Below, one piece after another: positions 1 to 8,016 of a stretch of DNA of 60,366 nucleotides (positions are counted from its first letter, which is position 1; each line of letters begins with the position of its first letter). The DNA comes from JANNOG01 sp050329415 (GTDB lineage Bacteria > Actinomycetota > Actinomycetes > Actinomycetales > JBBAYJ01), in the NCBI GenBank assembly GCA_050329415.1, contig JBHJOS010000031.1, positions 1 to 60,366 on the forward strand, read 5' to 3'. Made by a program: the position numbers and the translations under genes. The notes beneath the pieces are model-generated. The model did not search any database and had not been told where the DNA came from. It saw nothing but the letters and a program-made list of their open reading frames with translations.

Positions 1-47
1 ACTCCCGGGGCCCCCTTGACCGATCCCACCACGACCAGCACGACCCC

Positions 48-989
48 TCACCCCACGTCAGGACCCGCGCCAGAGGAGGCACCGGAGCGGGTGTCGAGGG
101 CGGGGTCGGCGGTGGCCGACAGCTGAACCAGGCTGAGCGAGCCCACCGGCGCGGCCCCGACCCGCAACGCGTCCGCCTCCGACAGCAACAGGGACACCAC
201 CCGGGCGCCGTCGGCCCGCGTGGGATCGGCGTCCACGGTGAGGACCTGCCCGCTCGCCACGACGTCCCCGTCCCCGCCACCGTCACCGCTGGCCGGGGCA
301 TCACCCGTGGCCTGGTCGGGCTGGGTCGGCGCGCCCGCAGGGGTCGCGGGTGTCGCGGGGGTCGTGGGGGTCGTGGTGCGCAGGACGGCGACCCGACTGC
401 CGACCGTCAGCGAGGGAGGGTGCTGCCCCGCGGTCACGGCGACCGCCGCGATCCCCTGCCCCTCGTCCGGGAAGGCGGCCGACCCCACGGCGTCCGGGGT
501 CAGCAGGGTTCCGGCGACACCGGGCAGCGCGACCGGGCGACCGATCACCTCCGCCCGCTGGGAGGCCGGGACGCTCGCCACGTCGGGTCCGGTCGCGACC
601 CGGACCACCCGGAGATCGGCCTCGGTCAGGACCTGACCGGCCGTCACGTCACGAGCCAGCGCCAGCACCGGGAGCCGACCCGAGGCCTGCAGCGACCACA
701 CGTAGAACGCGGCCACACACCCCACGACCAGGACCACGCCCACCACCAGCCGCGGCACCCGCCGCGTGGTGGCGCCCACCACCCACCGCCCTCCGGCGGC
801 GCCACCGCCCGGACCGACGGCGCCGGCAGCCACTCCCGCAGCTGCTCCGGCAGCCGCTCCGGCAGCACTGGCAGGTGCAGCCGCTCCGGCGGCAGCATCC
901 GGGACTCCGCCACGTGTCAGGCCGGTAGCCGTGGACCGATCCCGACCGGCCGGGCGACCGGTCCTGTCGGTGGTCACCGGCCCCGTCAT
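48..989 (-). CDS. SAF-domain membrane protein (CpaB/RcpC-like)
   Basis: This is a 313-residue protein with an Ala/Gly-rich N-terminus, one membrane segment at about residues 78-100 (PRLVVGVVLVVGCVAAFYVW) and then an extracytoplasmic SAF domain (ALARDVTAGQVLTEADLRVV, about 108-150). A Pro/Thr-rich linker and a C-terminal region typical of CpaB-like proteins follow. SAF domains occur in pilus-assembly CpaB and in proteins of actinobacterial conjugation blocks; no substrate is known for this one. Its ATG overlaps the stop of the upstream secreted-protein gene by 4 bp, so the three genes at the left edge form one operon that runs off the window. Domain call good, function unknown. Confidence 0.8.
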   Translation of the reverse strand: MTGPVTTDRTGRPAGRDRSTATGLTRGGVPDAAAGAAAPASAAGAAAGAAAGVAAGAVGPGGGAAGGRWVVGATTRRVPRLVVGVVLVVGCVAAFYVWSLQASGRLPVLALARDVTAGQVLTEADLRVVRVATGPDVASVPASQRAEVIGRPVALPGVAGTLLTPDAVGSAAFPDEGQGIAAVAVTAGQHPPSLTVGSRVAVLRTTTPTTPATPATPAGAPTQPDQATGDAPASGDGGGDGDVVASGQVLTVDADPTRADGARVVSLLLSEADALRVGAAPVGSLSLVQLSATADPALDTRSGASSGAGPDVG

Positions 990-1924
990 CGCCGGACCTG
1001 CTCGATGAGGGCCTGGGACTCCGCCACCGGGAACGCGGTCGTGCTCGTCGTCTCCAGCGCGGGCAGCGTCCCCCGTTCCCTACCACCGGTCCAGGTGATC
1101 TCCCACGTCACCGTGGCCGTCACCGGGTACGCCTGCCCGGGAACGCCCGCCGAGGAGCGGACGTAGGTGTGTCCGCAGTCCGGCGACGACGCCGCCGGAT
1201 CACCACCCGCAGGGAACACCGACCCCGGCCCGAGGCACACCACCGACCCCCCGTCGCCCATCGACCACACCACCCGGGTCGGCGTCGCCGTCACCGTGAC
1301 CGACAACCCCGGCACGCTCGCCGTCGCGCTCTGCGCGCCCCACCGCGAGGCGTCCACCCACAACCACGTCGGCACCCGCACCAGCTGGGTCCCCGACGGG
1401 CTGGACCCGATCGACAACGAGGGCAACGTGAACTCACTCGCCGCCTGCCGGGCCAGCACCCCCGCAGACACCGGCGCCGCCCCCGGCACCCACACCACCG
1501 ATCCGATCAACTGACCGGGATCACCGCCGGCGCACGTCACCGAGTACCAGCCGCCCGCGTCGTCGGCGTTCGCCGGTCCACCCGGAAGAGCCGCGGTCTG
1601 CTCGGCGGGCCACTCGACGGGGTCGTACCAGCACCCGTCACCACCCAACCACCCGAACTCCGGGTGCACGCACTCAGCGGGCCGCCCGGCCTTGTCACGG
1701 CACTCAGACGCCGACGCGCTCCCACCCGCGTTCCCCGGCCCACCCGACGACTCCTGGCCCGTCCGGACCTCACCGCGACAACCGGCTTCCGACGGTTCGC
1801 ACTCCACCAGCACGCCGAAGCCGTCCGCGCTTGCCGACGGCATCCCCACGGCCAGGGTGAGAGCAACGCCCAGTGTTGCGCTGGCGGCCAGGACCGAAAG
1901 GAACCGTGGTGTCCAAATCAGCAT
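986..1924 (-). CDS. secreted hypothetical protein, conjugation-block type
   Basis: The predicted protein of 312 residues begins with a signal peptide (MLIWTPRFLSVLAASATLGV, cleavage near ASA-DG). The mature part is Cys-containing and Trp-rich and ends in a beta-rich segment (YPVTATVTWEITWTG) reminiscent of PKD-like folds. I chose the start at 1924, which overlaps the lipoprotein stop, over an in-frame start at 1963, because it puts the signal peptide at the N-terminus and has a G-rich ribosome site upstream. I recognise no enzyme motif. Its place between a lipoprotein and a SAF-domain gene resembles conjugation-associated clusters of actinobacterial plasmids and integrative elements; that link is inference. 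Confidence 0.7.
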   Translation of the reverse strand: MLIWTPRFLSVLAASATLGVALTLAVGMPSASADGFGVLVECEPSEAGCRGEVRTGQESSGGPGNAGGSASASECRDKAGRPAECVHPEFGWLGGDGCWYDPVEWPAEQTAALPGGPANADDAGGWYSVTCAGGDPGQLIGSVVWVPGAAPVSAGVLARQAASEFTLPSLSIGSSPSGTQLVRVPTWLWVDASRWGAQSATASVPGLSVTVTATPTRVVWSMGDGGSVVCLGPGSVFPAGGDPAASSPDCGHTYVRSSAGVPGQAYPVTATVTWEITWTGGRERGTLPALETTSTTAFPVAESQALIEQVRR

Positions 1925-2559
1925 GTCCCGACCCCCCGCACCTGAAGATCCGTCACGATCCACGCCTCATTCGCGCGTGTCAGCGCCGCGGTCGTCTCGT
2001 GTCGACCACCCGGAACGTCGTTGACAAGTTCCCCGGTCGACCCCCGGTACTGCAACCAGTCTGTGGAGTCCAGGCAATCGATGATCGTGATTCTCGTGGG
2101 GTTCTCTGCCGGCGTCACCGCCTCGATCCGTGCATTGGTGACCGGGCGGCCCCGCGACACGACCCCTTCCTCGTGCGCCTCGGTGAGTCCTCGGATCAGC
2201 ACGAGCAAGGCATCACCGGTGGCGAAGGGGGCCAGCCGGTCCGTCGTGTGGTCGGCCGTCTCCGCCGCCACGGCGTAGGCGTCCCACATCCCCTCGTAGG
2301 TGTCCAGGGCCCGCTGTTCGTGGACGCCGAGCCCGGGAGTCACCGCAGCGGCGGAGGCCGTCGCGGACGCCGCCGACGGCACTGTGTCCGCAGCCGTCGA
2401 CGGGCTCGCGCTCGCCGAGCCCGGCGGGGTGCTCGCCGTCGCGTCGGCACCCGGTGAACCGGCCGTGGCGTCAGAGCATCCTCCGAGCGTGACCAGCAGG
2501 AGCCCACCCACGATGGACGACGCGATGGACGTCGTGGTGGCCATCGCCGGGTGATCCAT
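1918..2559 (-). CDS. lipoprotein of a conjugation-type cluster
   Basis: This 213-residue protein has a lipoprotein signal ending in LGGC (Cys near residue 28), a long Ala/Ser/Thr/Pro linker (30-75) and a C-terminal domain beginning EQRALDTYEGMWDAYA and ending VTDLQVRGVGTC. The Tyr-Glu-Gly-Met-Trp motif and the Cys pair (IIDCLDSTDW and the final Cys) match, from memory, a lipoprotein family found beside conjugation ATPases in actinobacteria, with an NTF2-like fold expected. It is the first gene of the left-edge operon and overlaps the next by 7 bp. Exact role unknown; a cell-envelope part of a DNA-transfer apparatus is plausible. Confidence 0.75.
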   Translation of the reverse strand: MDHPAMATTTSIASSIVGGLLLVTLGGCSDATAGSPGADATASTPPGSASASPSTAADTVPSAASATASAAAVTPGLGVHEQRALDTYEGMWDAYAVAAETADHTTDRLAPFATGDALLVLIRGLTEAHEEGVVSRGRPVTNARIEAVTPAENPTRITIIDCLDSTDWLQYRGSTGELVNDVPGGRHETTAALTRANEAWIVTDLQVRGVGTC

Positions 2560-3006
2560 GGGGCCGTCCCCCGTCCGCCTGCGAGGCGCGGTCCCCGGCC
2601 GAGGTTGGGACTGTCGAGGACCCGCCCAGATCGTACTGATGTTCGAGTAACGGACAGTACGCGTGTATCACACACGCTGTAGACGTGTGCGTCAAGACCC
2701 GAAGAAGGAGCATCTCTCGGACCACAGGGGCGCTCGACCGGCCCCGGGGGTCATCGCAGCGGGGTAACCGCGACGGAGGGGGTGGGGCCGCTGGGGGTCC
2801 GTCCCGCCAACTCGCCGTCATCGACCGGATCCTCGTCTGACTGTGAGGCTGGCCGGTTCGGCTCTTGACCTCGCGGGCGTGGGTCCGCGCCTGCTCGGTC
2901 TGCGGCAGGCTGATCCTGATCAACGGGTTCGAGTGCGATGAGGCCAGGGGCGGCCATGGATCATTCTTGGTCGACAGGTCGAATCGACTGATCTGGGTCG
3001 TCCTGA
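2560..3006. other. intergenic region without convincing gene
   Basis: These 447 bases lie between the promoter side of the lipoprotein gene and the end of the GNAT gene. Short open frames here have low-complexity Pro/Arg/Asp-rich translations and no ribosome site, so I do not call a gene. An inverted repeat at 2661-2677 (GCGTGT-N5-ACACGC), about 100 bp upstream of the lipoprotein start, may be a regulatory site. Confidence 0.4.
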
Positions 3007-3483
3007 CTATCGCAGCTCCAGTTCGTAGACGCCTCGGTCCTTCCCCGGGCCCTTGGTGTCGGCCGTCACTGCGACGCCGTTCACGACGCGGTCACCGGGC
3101 GTGTTGACGAACCCCATGGAAGGCCACGACGCGTGGGCGGCCGTGTTGCCCGGCTCTGACGTCAGGTGGAGCCGCCTGCAGCCCCATGCGGCCGCACGGT
3201 CTCGAACGGCCGCCACCAGCGCCCTTGCCACTCCCTTCCTGCGGTGAGCCGGATGGACCATCACGTCCTGGATATGGACGTCCTCCGGGTCGTCCTGGCT
3301 GCGGAACGCGATGACTGCACCGGCCAGATCACCGCCAACGAGCGCAACCGGGCAGGTGGACGAGAACAGGTGGGCGTAGAGCCAGTAGTCGGAGTGTCTA
3401 CGCACCCGGACGTAGGGCTCGCCCAGTCCCATAAGGGCGTATACTTGCGGGGTGAGCTCCTGGCTGAGCGGCGTGACTCTCAT
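3007..3483 (-). CDS. GNAT family N-acetyltransferase
   Basis: The 158-residue protein has the acetyl-CoA-binding GNAT motif A (VHIQDVMVHPAHRRKGVARA, about 83-102) with the R/Q-x-x-G-x-A signature, followed by the typical CRRLHLTSE strand and WPSMGF motif B. It transfers an acetyl group from acetyl-CoA to an unknown amine. The start at 3483 overlaps the stop of the PPC-domain gene by 4 bp (ATGA), which favours it over the upstream in-frame ATG at 3522. It is the last gene of the XRE-asparaginase-PPC operon, so its substrate may relate to aspartate or ammonia metabolism; that is inference. Confidence 0.85.
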   Translation of the reverse strand: MRVTPLSQELTPQVYALMGLGEPYVRVRRHSDYWLYAHLFSSTCPVALVGGDLAGAVIAFRSQDDPEDVHIQDVMVHPAHRRKGVARALVAAVRDRAAAWGCRRLHLTSEPGNTAAHASWPSMGFVNTPGDRVVNGVAVTADTKGPGKDRGVYELELR

Positions 3484-4022
3484 CGCACTGTCGGATTCCT
3501 TCGCTGTCGTGCACCAGGCCAACGAGTCGGCGGCGCGGCGACGGCCGGGTTTGCGGTGACGTCTCCTTTCGCATGCAGGAGTGGGACGTCGTAGAGGTCC
3601 GCCTGCGCGACTCGGGTCAGGGCGGGCCGGGTAATCTCGACGACGACCATCTCGGTGAGGAACTGAACGGTGGCACCAAGCAGGTGGCTGGTGTGTCCGG
3701 TCGCCGAGTGCGCCTTCAGGCCTACGCTCACGTGGATGTGCGGCAGTAGGTCACCGGTGTCGAAGTCGCGGGCCAGAGTGCCGGTTCCGTGGGCTTCGAC
3801 GTTGGTGAGGTGAACGCTTTCCCACACCGGGGCGGCCGGGTCGTCCAGTTTCTTGCAGGTGCCCACGACATCGACGGCGGAGAAGCCGGCGATGAAGGCC
3901 GGGATGTACCCCTGTCGGATACCGTGCTCCTCGCAGACTGTACCGAGGGCGGTGAAGAAGTCGTCGCCGTGGTCGAAGGTCACCAGGAAGGTGCGGCCGA
4001 TCGAGACCTCACGTGCGGGCAT
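3480..4022 (-). CDS. PPC domain (DUF296) DNA-binding-type protein
   Basis: This 180-residue protein matches the plant-and-prokaryote-conserved PPC/DUF296 fold. It opens with a beta strand (GRTFLVTFDHGDDFFTAL), has the GYIPAFIAGFSAVDVVGT core, and carries a PHIHVSVGL motif whose paired His residues are the usual metal-binding positions. Family members are trimers; bacterial ones are mostly uncharacterised. The ATG at 4022 has GGAGG 8 nt upstream. It overlaps the asparaginase 3' end by 14 bp and is coupled to the GNAT gene by ATGA. A longer reading frame to 4205 only reads through the asparaginase gene and was discarded. Confidence 0.85.
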   Translation of the reverse strand: MPAREVSIGRTFLVTFDHGDDFFTALGTVCEEHGIRQGYIPAFIAGFSAVDVVGTCKKLDDPAAPVWESVHLTNVEAHGTGTLARDFDTGDLLPHIHVSVGLKAHSATGHTSHLLGATVQFLTEMVVVEITRPALTRVAQADLYDVPLLHAKGDVTANPAVAAPPTRWPGARQRRNPTVR

Positions 4023-5142
4023 GGGCCGATCCCTCCGATGCTGTGTGGGTTGGTTCGCGGCGGACGGGCGGGGCGCCGGGGTTGTCGGGCAGGCCGCCGA
4101 ACTGACGGAACGCCTGCTCAATGGCTGGGAGGCTGCTGTCGGTGTGGAGAAGGACTTGAAGCAGGATGCGGGCCTTGTAGGGGTCGAGGTGGCCGCCGTT
4201 GACAAGGCCGCGGGCGAGCAGGTCCTGTTCCGATCCGGGGAAGGCGTAGGTGCTGGTGGCCGTGGACCCGACTCCGATCCGGCTGGTCAGCACCACCGGC
4301 ATCGCTGCGGCGGCGCCCTGAAGGGCAGCGACCCAGGTGTCGGGGACGTGGCCGACGCCGAAGCCCGCGACGACCAGCCCATCCGTGCCCGCCGCGATGG
4401 CGTCGATCAGGCCGGGGTCTGCGCCGAGCGCAGCGGGAAGCACGGGAACCCGTAGCTGGTCAAGGCGACCGGGGTCGATCACGCCGGGAGGGAGCGGCGG
4501 GGTGGTCGGTCGGCGCCAGATCCGCGGGCGGGCCTCGACCAGGTCGCCGATCGGCCCGGTGGTCGGGGAGGTGAAGGCGGTCACGCTGGTGGTGTGGGCC
4601 TTCCGGACGTCGGCGGCGGCGTGGACGGTGTCGCCGAAGACAACCGTCACGCCCAAGCCGGGTGCGCTGGTGCTCGCGGCGACCTGGACGGCGGCGAGCA
4701 GGTTGGCAGGCCCGTCGGCGCCGGCCAGGGTCGGGTTGCGCATCGCTCCGGTCACCACCACCGGCACATCCGCCTCCCCGGCGAGGCGGAGCAGCAGGTG
4801 CAGCAGCCAGGCGGTCTCCTCGATCGTGTCGGTGCCCTGCGTCACGACGGCAGCGGTGATGGCGCCGGTGCGGTGGTGGTCAATGATGGTCGCTGCGAGG
4901 TGCGCGACGTCGGCCATCGTGAGGGAGGCGCCCGGGCGTTGGCGCACGTCGTAGGCGGCCAGTTCGACGCCTGCGTCCGCGAGGCCGGGTACCGCGGCGA
5001 GCAGGTCGGTGGCGGTCAGGGTGGGCACTACCCCCGAGGTCACGCTGGCCGGCGTGACCGTCGTGGTCATGGCGATCGTCCCGCCGAGGGTGTAGACGCC
5101 CAGAGTGACTTGGCCGGGTTGCTGGTCGTGTGGAGGGTGCAT
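4009..5142 (-). CDS. L-asparaginase
   Basis: The product is 377 residues, close to the usual 330-350 of bacterial asparaginases, and hydrolyses asparagine to aspartate and ammonia. The first active-site Thr lies in VYTLGGTIAMT (about residue 20) and the second Thr-Asp pair in VTQGTDTIEETAW (about 105). PVVVTGAMRNPTLAGADGPA and GIVVAGFGVGH-type segments complete the fold. I chose the start at 5142, 17 bp after the XRE stop, because the upstream in-frame extension to 5322 is antisense-like and basic. No signal peptide is visible, so it is probably cytoplasmic. Co-transcription with an XRE regulator suggests dedicated control. Confidence 0.9.
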   Translation of the reverse strand: MHPPHDQQPGQVTLGVYTLGGTIAMTTTVTPASVTSGVVPTLTATDLLAAVPGLADAGVELAAYDVRQRPGASLTMADVAHLAATIIDHHRTGAITAAVVTQGTDTIEETAWLLHLLLRLAGEADVPVVVTGAMRNPTLAGADGPANLLAAVQVAASTSAPGLGVTVVFGDTVHAAADVRKAHTTSVTAFTSPTTGPIGDLVEARPRIWRRPTTPPLPPGVIDPGRLDQLRVPVLPAALGADPGLIDAIAAGTDGLVVAGFGVGHVPDTWVAALQGAAAAMPVVLTSRIGVGSTATSTYAFPGSEQDLLARGLVNGGHLDPYKARILLQVLLHTDSSLPAIEQAFRQFGGLPDNPGAPPVRREPTHTASEGSAHART

Positions 5143-5159
5143 GTGGTGAGTCAGCTCCG

Positions 5160-6677
5160 TCACTGTTGAGACCGGTAGGACAAGGGCGTGGCCTCTCGGC
5201 TTCCGCCTGCGAGGAAGCGGCACGCCGTATCCAACCCGTCCACCGACAGGTGACGGCTTCGGGGTCGGATCAGCCCGGACCAGCCGGTGGCGGCGATCTC
5301 TGTCGCGCGGGTGCGGATCCATCGCCAGTCGAGCCCGAGGTAGTGCGCCATCCGTTCCAGGCGGGCGAGCGGTGCGCTGGCCTGGACGAGCGAGGTCGCC
5401 GCCGCGGCTCTTGCGGCGTCGGTGAAGTGGCGGCGCGCCGCTGGCCGGGTCGTGACGTCAGCGTGCCAGGCGTCCTCGCCGCGGACCCAGGTCGCGATGA
5501 TCGAAGGTCCTGATCCGGCGTTGACGAAGCCGGGCACGTCGCTGTAGCTGAGATCTACGACGATCTGGACCTCGATCTGATAGGCCTCCATCAGAGTGGC
5601 TGCCAGGAGGAGCAGTATTCGCTCTGCGGTCGAGGATGCTGTGACCGTGGCCTCCGGGATGCAGAAGATCCTGACCGCTTGCGCCGGGTCGTTCGCGTAC
5701 CGGTTGGACGTCCTCCGTAGGTAGGCGAGCTTGTGCCTGAACAACAGCCAGGTGCTGGCCTCCTCGCCTCGCTGTTCGCGCGTCCAGAAGGTCGGCGTCT
5801 TGAGGAGGGCGTCGAGGTGCCGCAGGATGTGGTCGGCGCAGAACATCGAGCCTAGCCACATCTGAGAGACGGGCGCCAGATCCTCCAGCTCGGACCTGGC
5901 GACCCCGGACTGGTCCTTCCACCGCTGCCTCGCGGCGCGGCGGAACGTCTCCGCGAGCTTTGCGTCGTCCGACAGGAGCGCGGCTTCCAAGCTGATGACG
6001 GCCCACAGGCCAGCGTAAGTGAAGTCGTCCAACTCGTAGGCCGAGATTGTCGGCTCGGTGGGCGTGCACACACGCCCGCCGAGGTCTTGGGCGTAGAAGC
6101 GCAGAGAGTCACCCGTGGAAGCAGGCGTCACGAGCAGGCGTGGTTGGGGCATCCAGGTCTCGTCCGCTACCAACTCTGATCTATCCATTTCCATACGCGC
6201 CGAGGTCTTGAGCGCGGTGAGCACCGACGTCGCGGCGAAGTGGGTGCCTGCAGGTAGGCGCACGTCGTAGACCATCCGGCCGGGCGACGCCGCGACCGGG
6301 ACGACGCGTGTGCCCGGCCACCGCGCGCGAGCCACCGCGCCAAGCCCTACCGGATCGTCCACAGCCTTCGTTCGCGCCTGTCCCGGAGCGAGCGCCACGG
6401 CCCTGCCACGTTCCCGTTCGCGGTGTTGGTCGACGAGGGGCGTTAGCCGCTCCAGCACACCGCCGGTCTGCAGGATCGCGTCGCATCGCGCAGCCAGTCC
6501 GGGTGGAGGCCATCGCTGGGCCTTTTCCACCTTGGCGATCGTGTCCCGGCTGACGTGGACTGCCGTCCCCAAGGCCGTCTGCGACACCCCCGCCCGCTCA
6601 CGCCAGTGCCGCAACTCGGCACCGAAGAACGACAGGGCGTCGCGGCCGGGCGTCAGCGGACGCGGCTTCTGGGGCAC
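5160..6677 (-). CDS. XRE-family regulator with large C-terminal domain
   Basis: A GTG at 6677 with GGTGGAGG 4 nt upstream gives 505 residues. An N-terminal helix-turn-helix (ELRHWRERAGVSQTALGTAV, recognition helix in VSRDTIAKVEKAQRW) is followed by about 400 residues with no enzyme motif. These include a beta-rich segment (about 115-180) and a largely helical part with repeated Trp/Arg motifs. The DUF5753 domain common in actinobacterial XRE proteins is not evident. It is the first gene of the asparaginase operon, and a perfect inverted repeat at 6802-6834 upstream is a candidate autoregulatory site. Ligand unknown. Confidence 0.8.
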   Translation of the reverse strand: MPQKPRPLTPGRDALSFFGAELRHWRERAGVSQTALGTAVHVSRDTIAKVEKAQRWPPPGLAARCDAILQTGGVLERLTPLVDQHRERERGRAVALAPGQARTKAVDDPVGLGAVARARWPGTRVVPVAASPGRMVYDVRLPAGTHFAATSVLTALKTSARMEMDRSELVADETWMPQPRLLVTPASTGDSLRFYAQDLGGRVCTPTEPTISAYELDDFTYAGLWAVISLEAALLSDDAKLAETFRRAARQRWKDQSGVARSELEDLAPVSQMWLGSMFCADHILRHLDALLKTPTFWTREQRGEEASTWLLFRHKLAYLRRTSNRYANDPAQAVRIFCIPEATVTASSTAERILLLLAATLMEAYQIEVQIVVDLSYSDVPGFVNAGSGPSIIATWVRGEDAWHADVTTRPAARRHFTDAARAAAATSLVQASAPLARLERMAHYLGLDWRWIRTRATEIAATGWSGLIRPRSRHLSVDGLDTACRFLAGGSREATPLSYRSQQ

Positions 6678-7269
6678 GGGGCCTCCACCGGTCGGGCGAA
6701 GGGGCGGCTGGGTCCGCGTCCACCATGCCAGATCTTGCGGAACGGCGCGCCAGCCGCAGCTCCAAGGTCGTGGCCGCTCGACTGTCTTCGTCAGGGCAGG
6801 TGCTGATGGGGACAACGAGGCTGTCCCCATCAGCCCGCTGACAGTGCGCCTCGATCCAAGCAACGGTTAACTCATGAACCACCACCACCCGTCCACGGCG
6901 ACACGTCGCGCGCTGGCGCCTCGGCGTCATCTGGTATCAGCCGCCGCAAGAAGCGGACCGCCCTGTCCAGGGACCGACCGCTGAGGGGCGTCGAAATCGT
7001 GCCGTCGTCCGAGCGCTCTCACTGGCAAGTCGAGGTCGCAGTCTCTCATGAACGGCTTCAGGCGGTGGCCTGGCAGTCCGAGCAACGGCAGGCGCCCCGT
7101 CCGATCGAGGCGGGAGGAGCTGCCGCCGACGACCGGTCCTGCTCTGAGACGAGTCCGGTCAGTTGTCCGCACGGGCGGCTCGCGGTCGTCTCGTTGAGTC
7201 CATCTCTGAAATTCATGTGACCGCCGTTACCAACTCCCCTACTCCCGTTCTTGCCTCCTAGGAGCGACC
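6678..7269. other. intergenic region between divergent genes
   Basis: The region separates the XRE operon from the GPP34 gene. It contains the inverted repeat at 6802-6834. Frames at 6927-7220 give short translations without ribosome sites or recognisable domains, so no gene is called. The GPP34 ribosome site (AGGAG) lies at its right end. Confidence 0.5.
6802..6834. promoter_or_regulatory. inverted repeat, candidate operator of XRE operon
   Basis: GCTGATGGGGAC and its exact complement GTCCCCATCAGC form 12-bp arms around a 9-nt spacer. It lies 125 bp upstream of the XRE start, in non-coding DNA. The dyad symmetry suits a dimeric XRE regulator; binding is inferred. No T-tract follows, so a terminator is less likely. 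Confidence 0.5.
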
Positions 7270-7941
7270 GTGTTGACTGATGATGCCTTCTGGTTGTTTC
7301 ACGACGACCGGTCGGGACGATCTCGGATTCCTGCTCGTTTGGTGGGTATCGCGTTGGCTGCGACGGTGCTGGCCGAGCTGAGCAGTGAGGGTCTGCTGGA
7401 GGTCACCGCCGACTCGGTGCGCCGGATCCGGCCTGGTGCGGCTGTGAGGACGGCGACGAGCCCGGTCCGTCTGTTGGCTCCGGCCGATCCACTCGGCTCC
7501 GTTGCGGCGGAGGTTGTTGCTCGGGTGGCCGCCGAGCCCGGGTCCCACCCGCTGCGGGACTGGATCACCGTGCTCGCCCAGGATTCTGTCGGCCTGATCG
7601 GGGGCCGGATGGTCGCGACGGGCATCGCCGTCGAGCGAACGGTGCGTCGGGGGTTGCGGCGGGAGGTGGTGTTTCTGCCGGTGGATCCGATTGCGGCGGC
7701 GTGGCCAGCGGCGCGGTTGAGCACGGGGGTGCGGGGTCATCGTTGGTTGGAGCCCGCGGATGTGTTCCTGCTCGGGTTGGCGGCGGCGACGCCGCTGGGC
7801 GCCGACCTGCTCGTGGATGCGCCCCCGCAGATGCGCGAGACCGCCCTCGCCCGGGTGGACGACCTCCCTGGCTCGTGGCGGGTGTTGCTGGAGACGACGC
7901 GGGTGGCGGTCGCCTCCGGGGTGATGACTCTGCGTACCTGA
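7270..7941 (+). CDS. GPP34 family phosphoprotein (GOLPH3-like)
   Basis: This 223-residue protein has the GPP34 layout: an N-terminal DDAFWLFHDDRSGRSRIPARLVGIALAA, a helical central part (DWITVLAQDSVGLIGGRMVATG) and the C-terminal ALARVDDLPGSWRVLLETTRVAVA. In eukaryotes GOLPH3/VPS74 binds PtdIns4P and recruits glycosyltransferases; actinobacterial homologues are abundant and mostly uncharacterised. The GTG start has AGGAG 6 nt upstream. It is followed 75 bp later by an APC permease in the same direction; co-transcription is possible. Confidence 0.9.
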   Translation: MLTDDAFWLFHDDRSGRSRIPARLVGIALAATVLAELSSEGLLEVTADSVRRIRPGAAVRTATSPVRLLAPADPLGSVAAEVVARVAAEPGSHPLRDWITVLAQDSVGLIGGRMVATGIAVERTVRRGLRREVVFLPVDPIAAAWPAARLSTGVRGHRWLEPADVFLLGLAAATPLGADLLVDAPPQMRETALARVDDLPGSWRVLLETTRVAVASGVMTLRT

Positions 7942-8016
7942 CCGGAACCCGAAACCGACCCGGCCTTGCCTGGACCTCGACTCGCACGCCCACCTGTGGA
8001 CCACTGGGGAGATTCC

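Noticed and set aside
2751..2957. Possible 68-codon minus-strand gene
   Set aside because: Low complexity, no ribosome site, no family resemblance.
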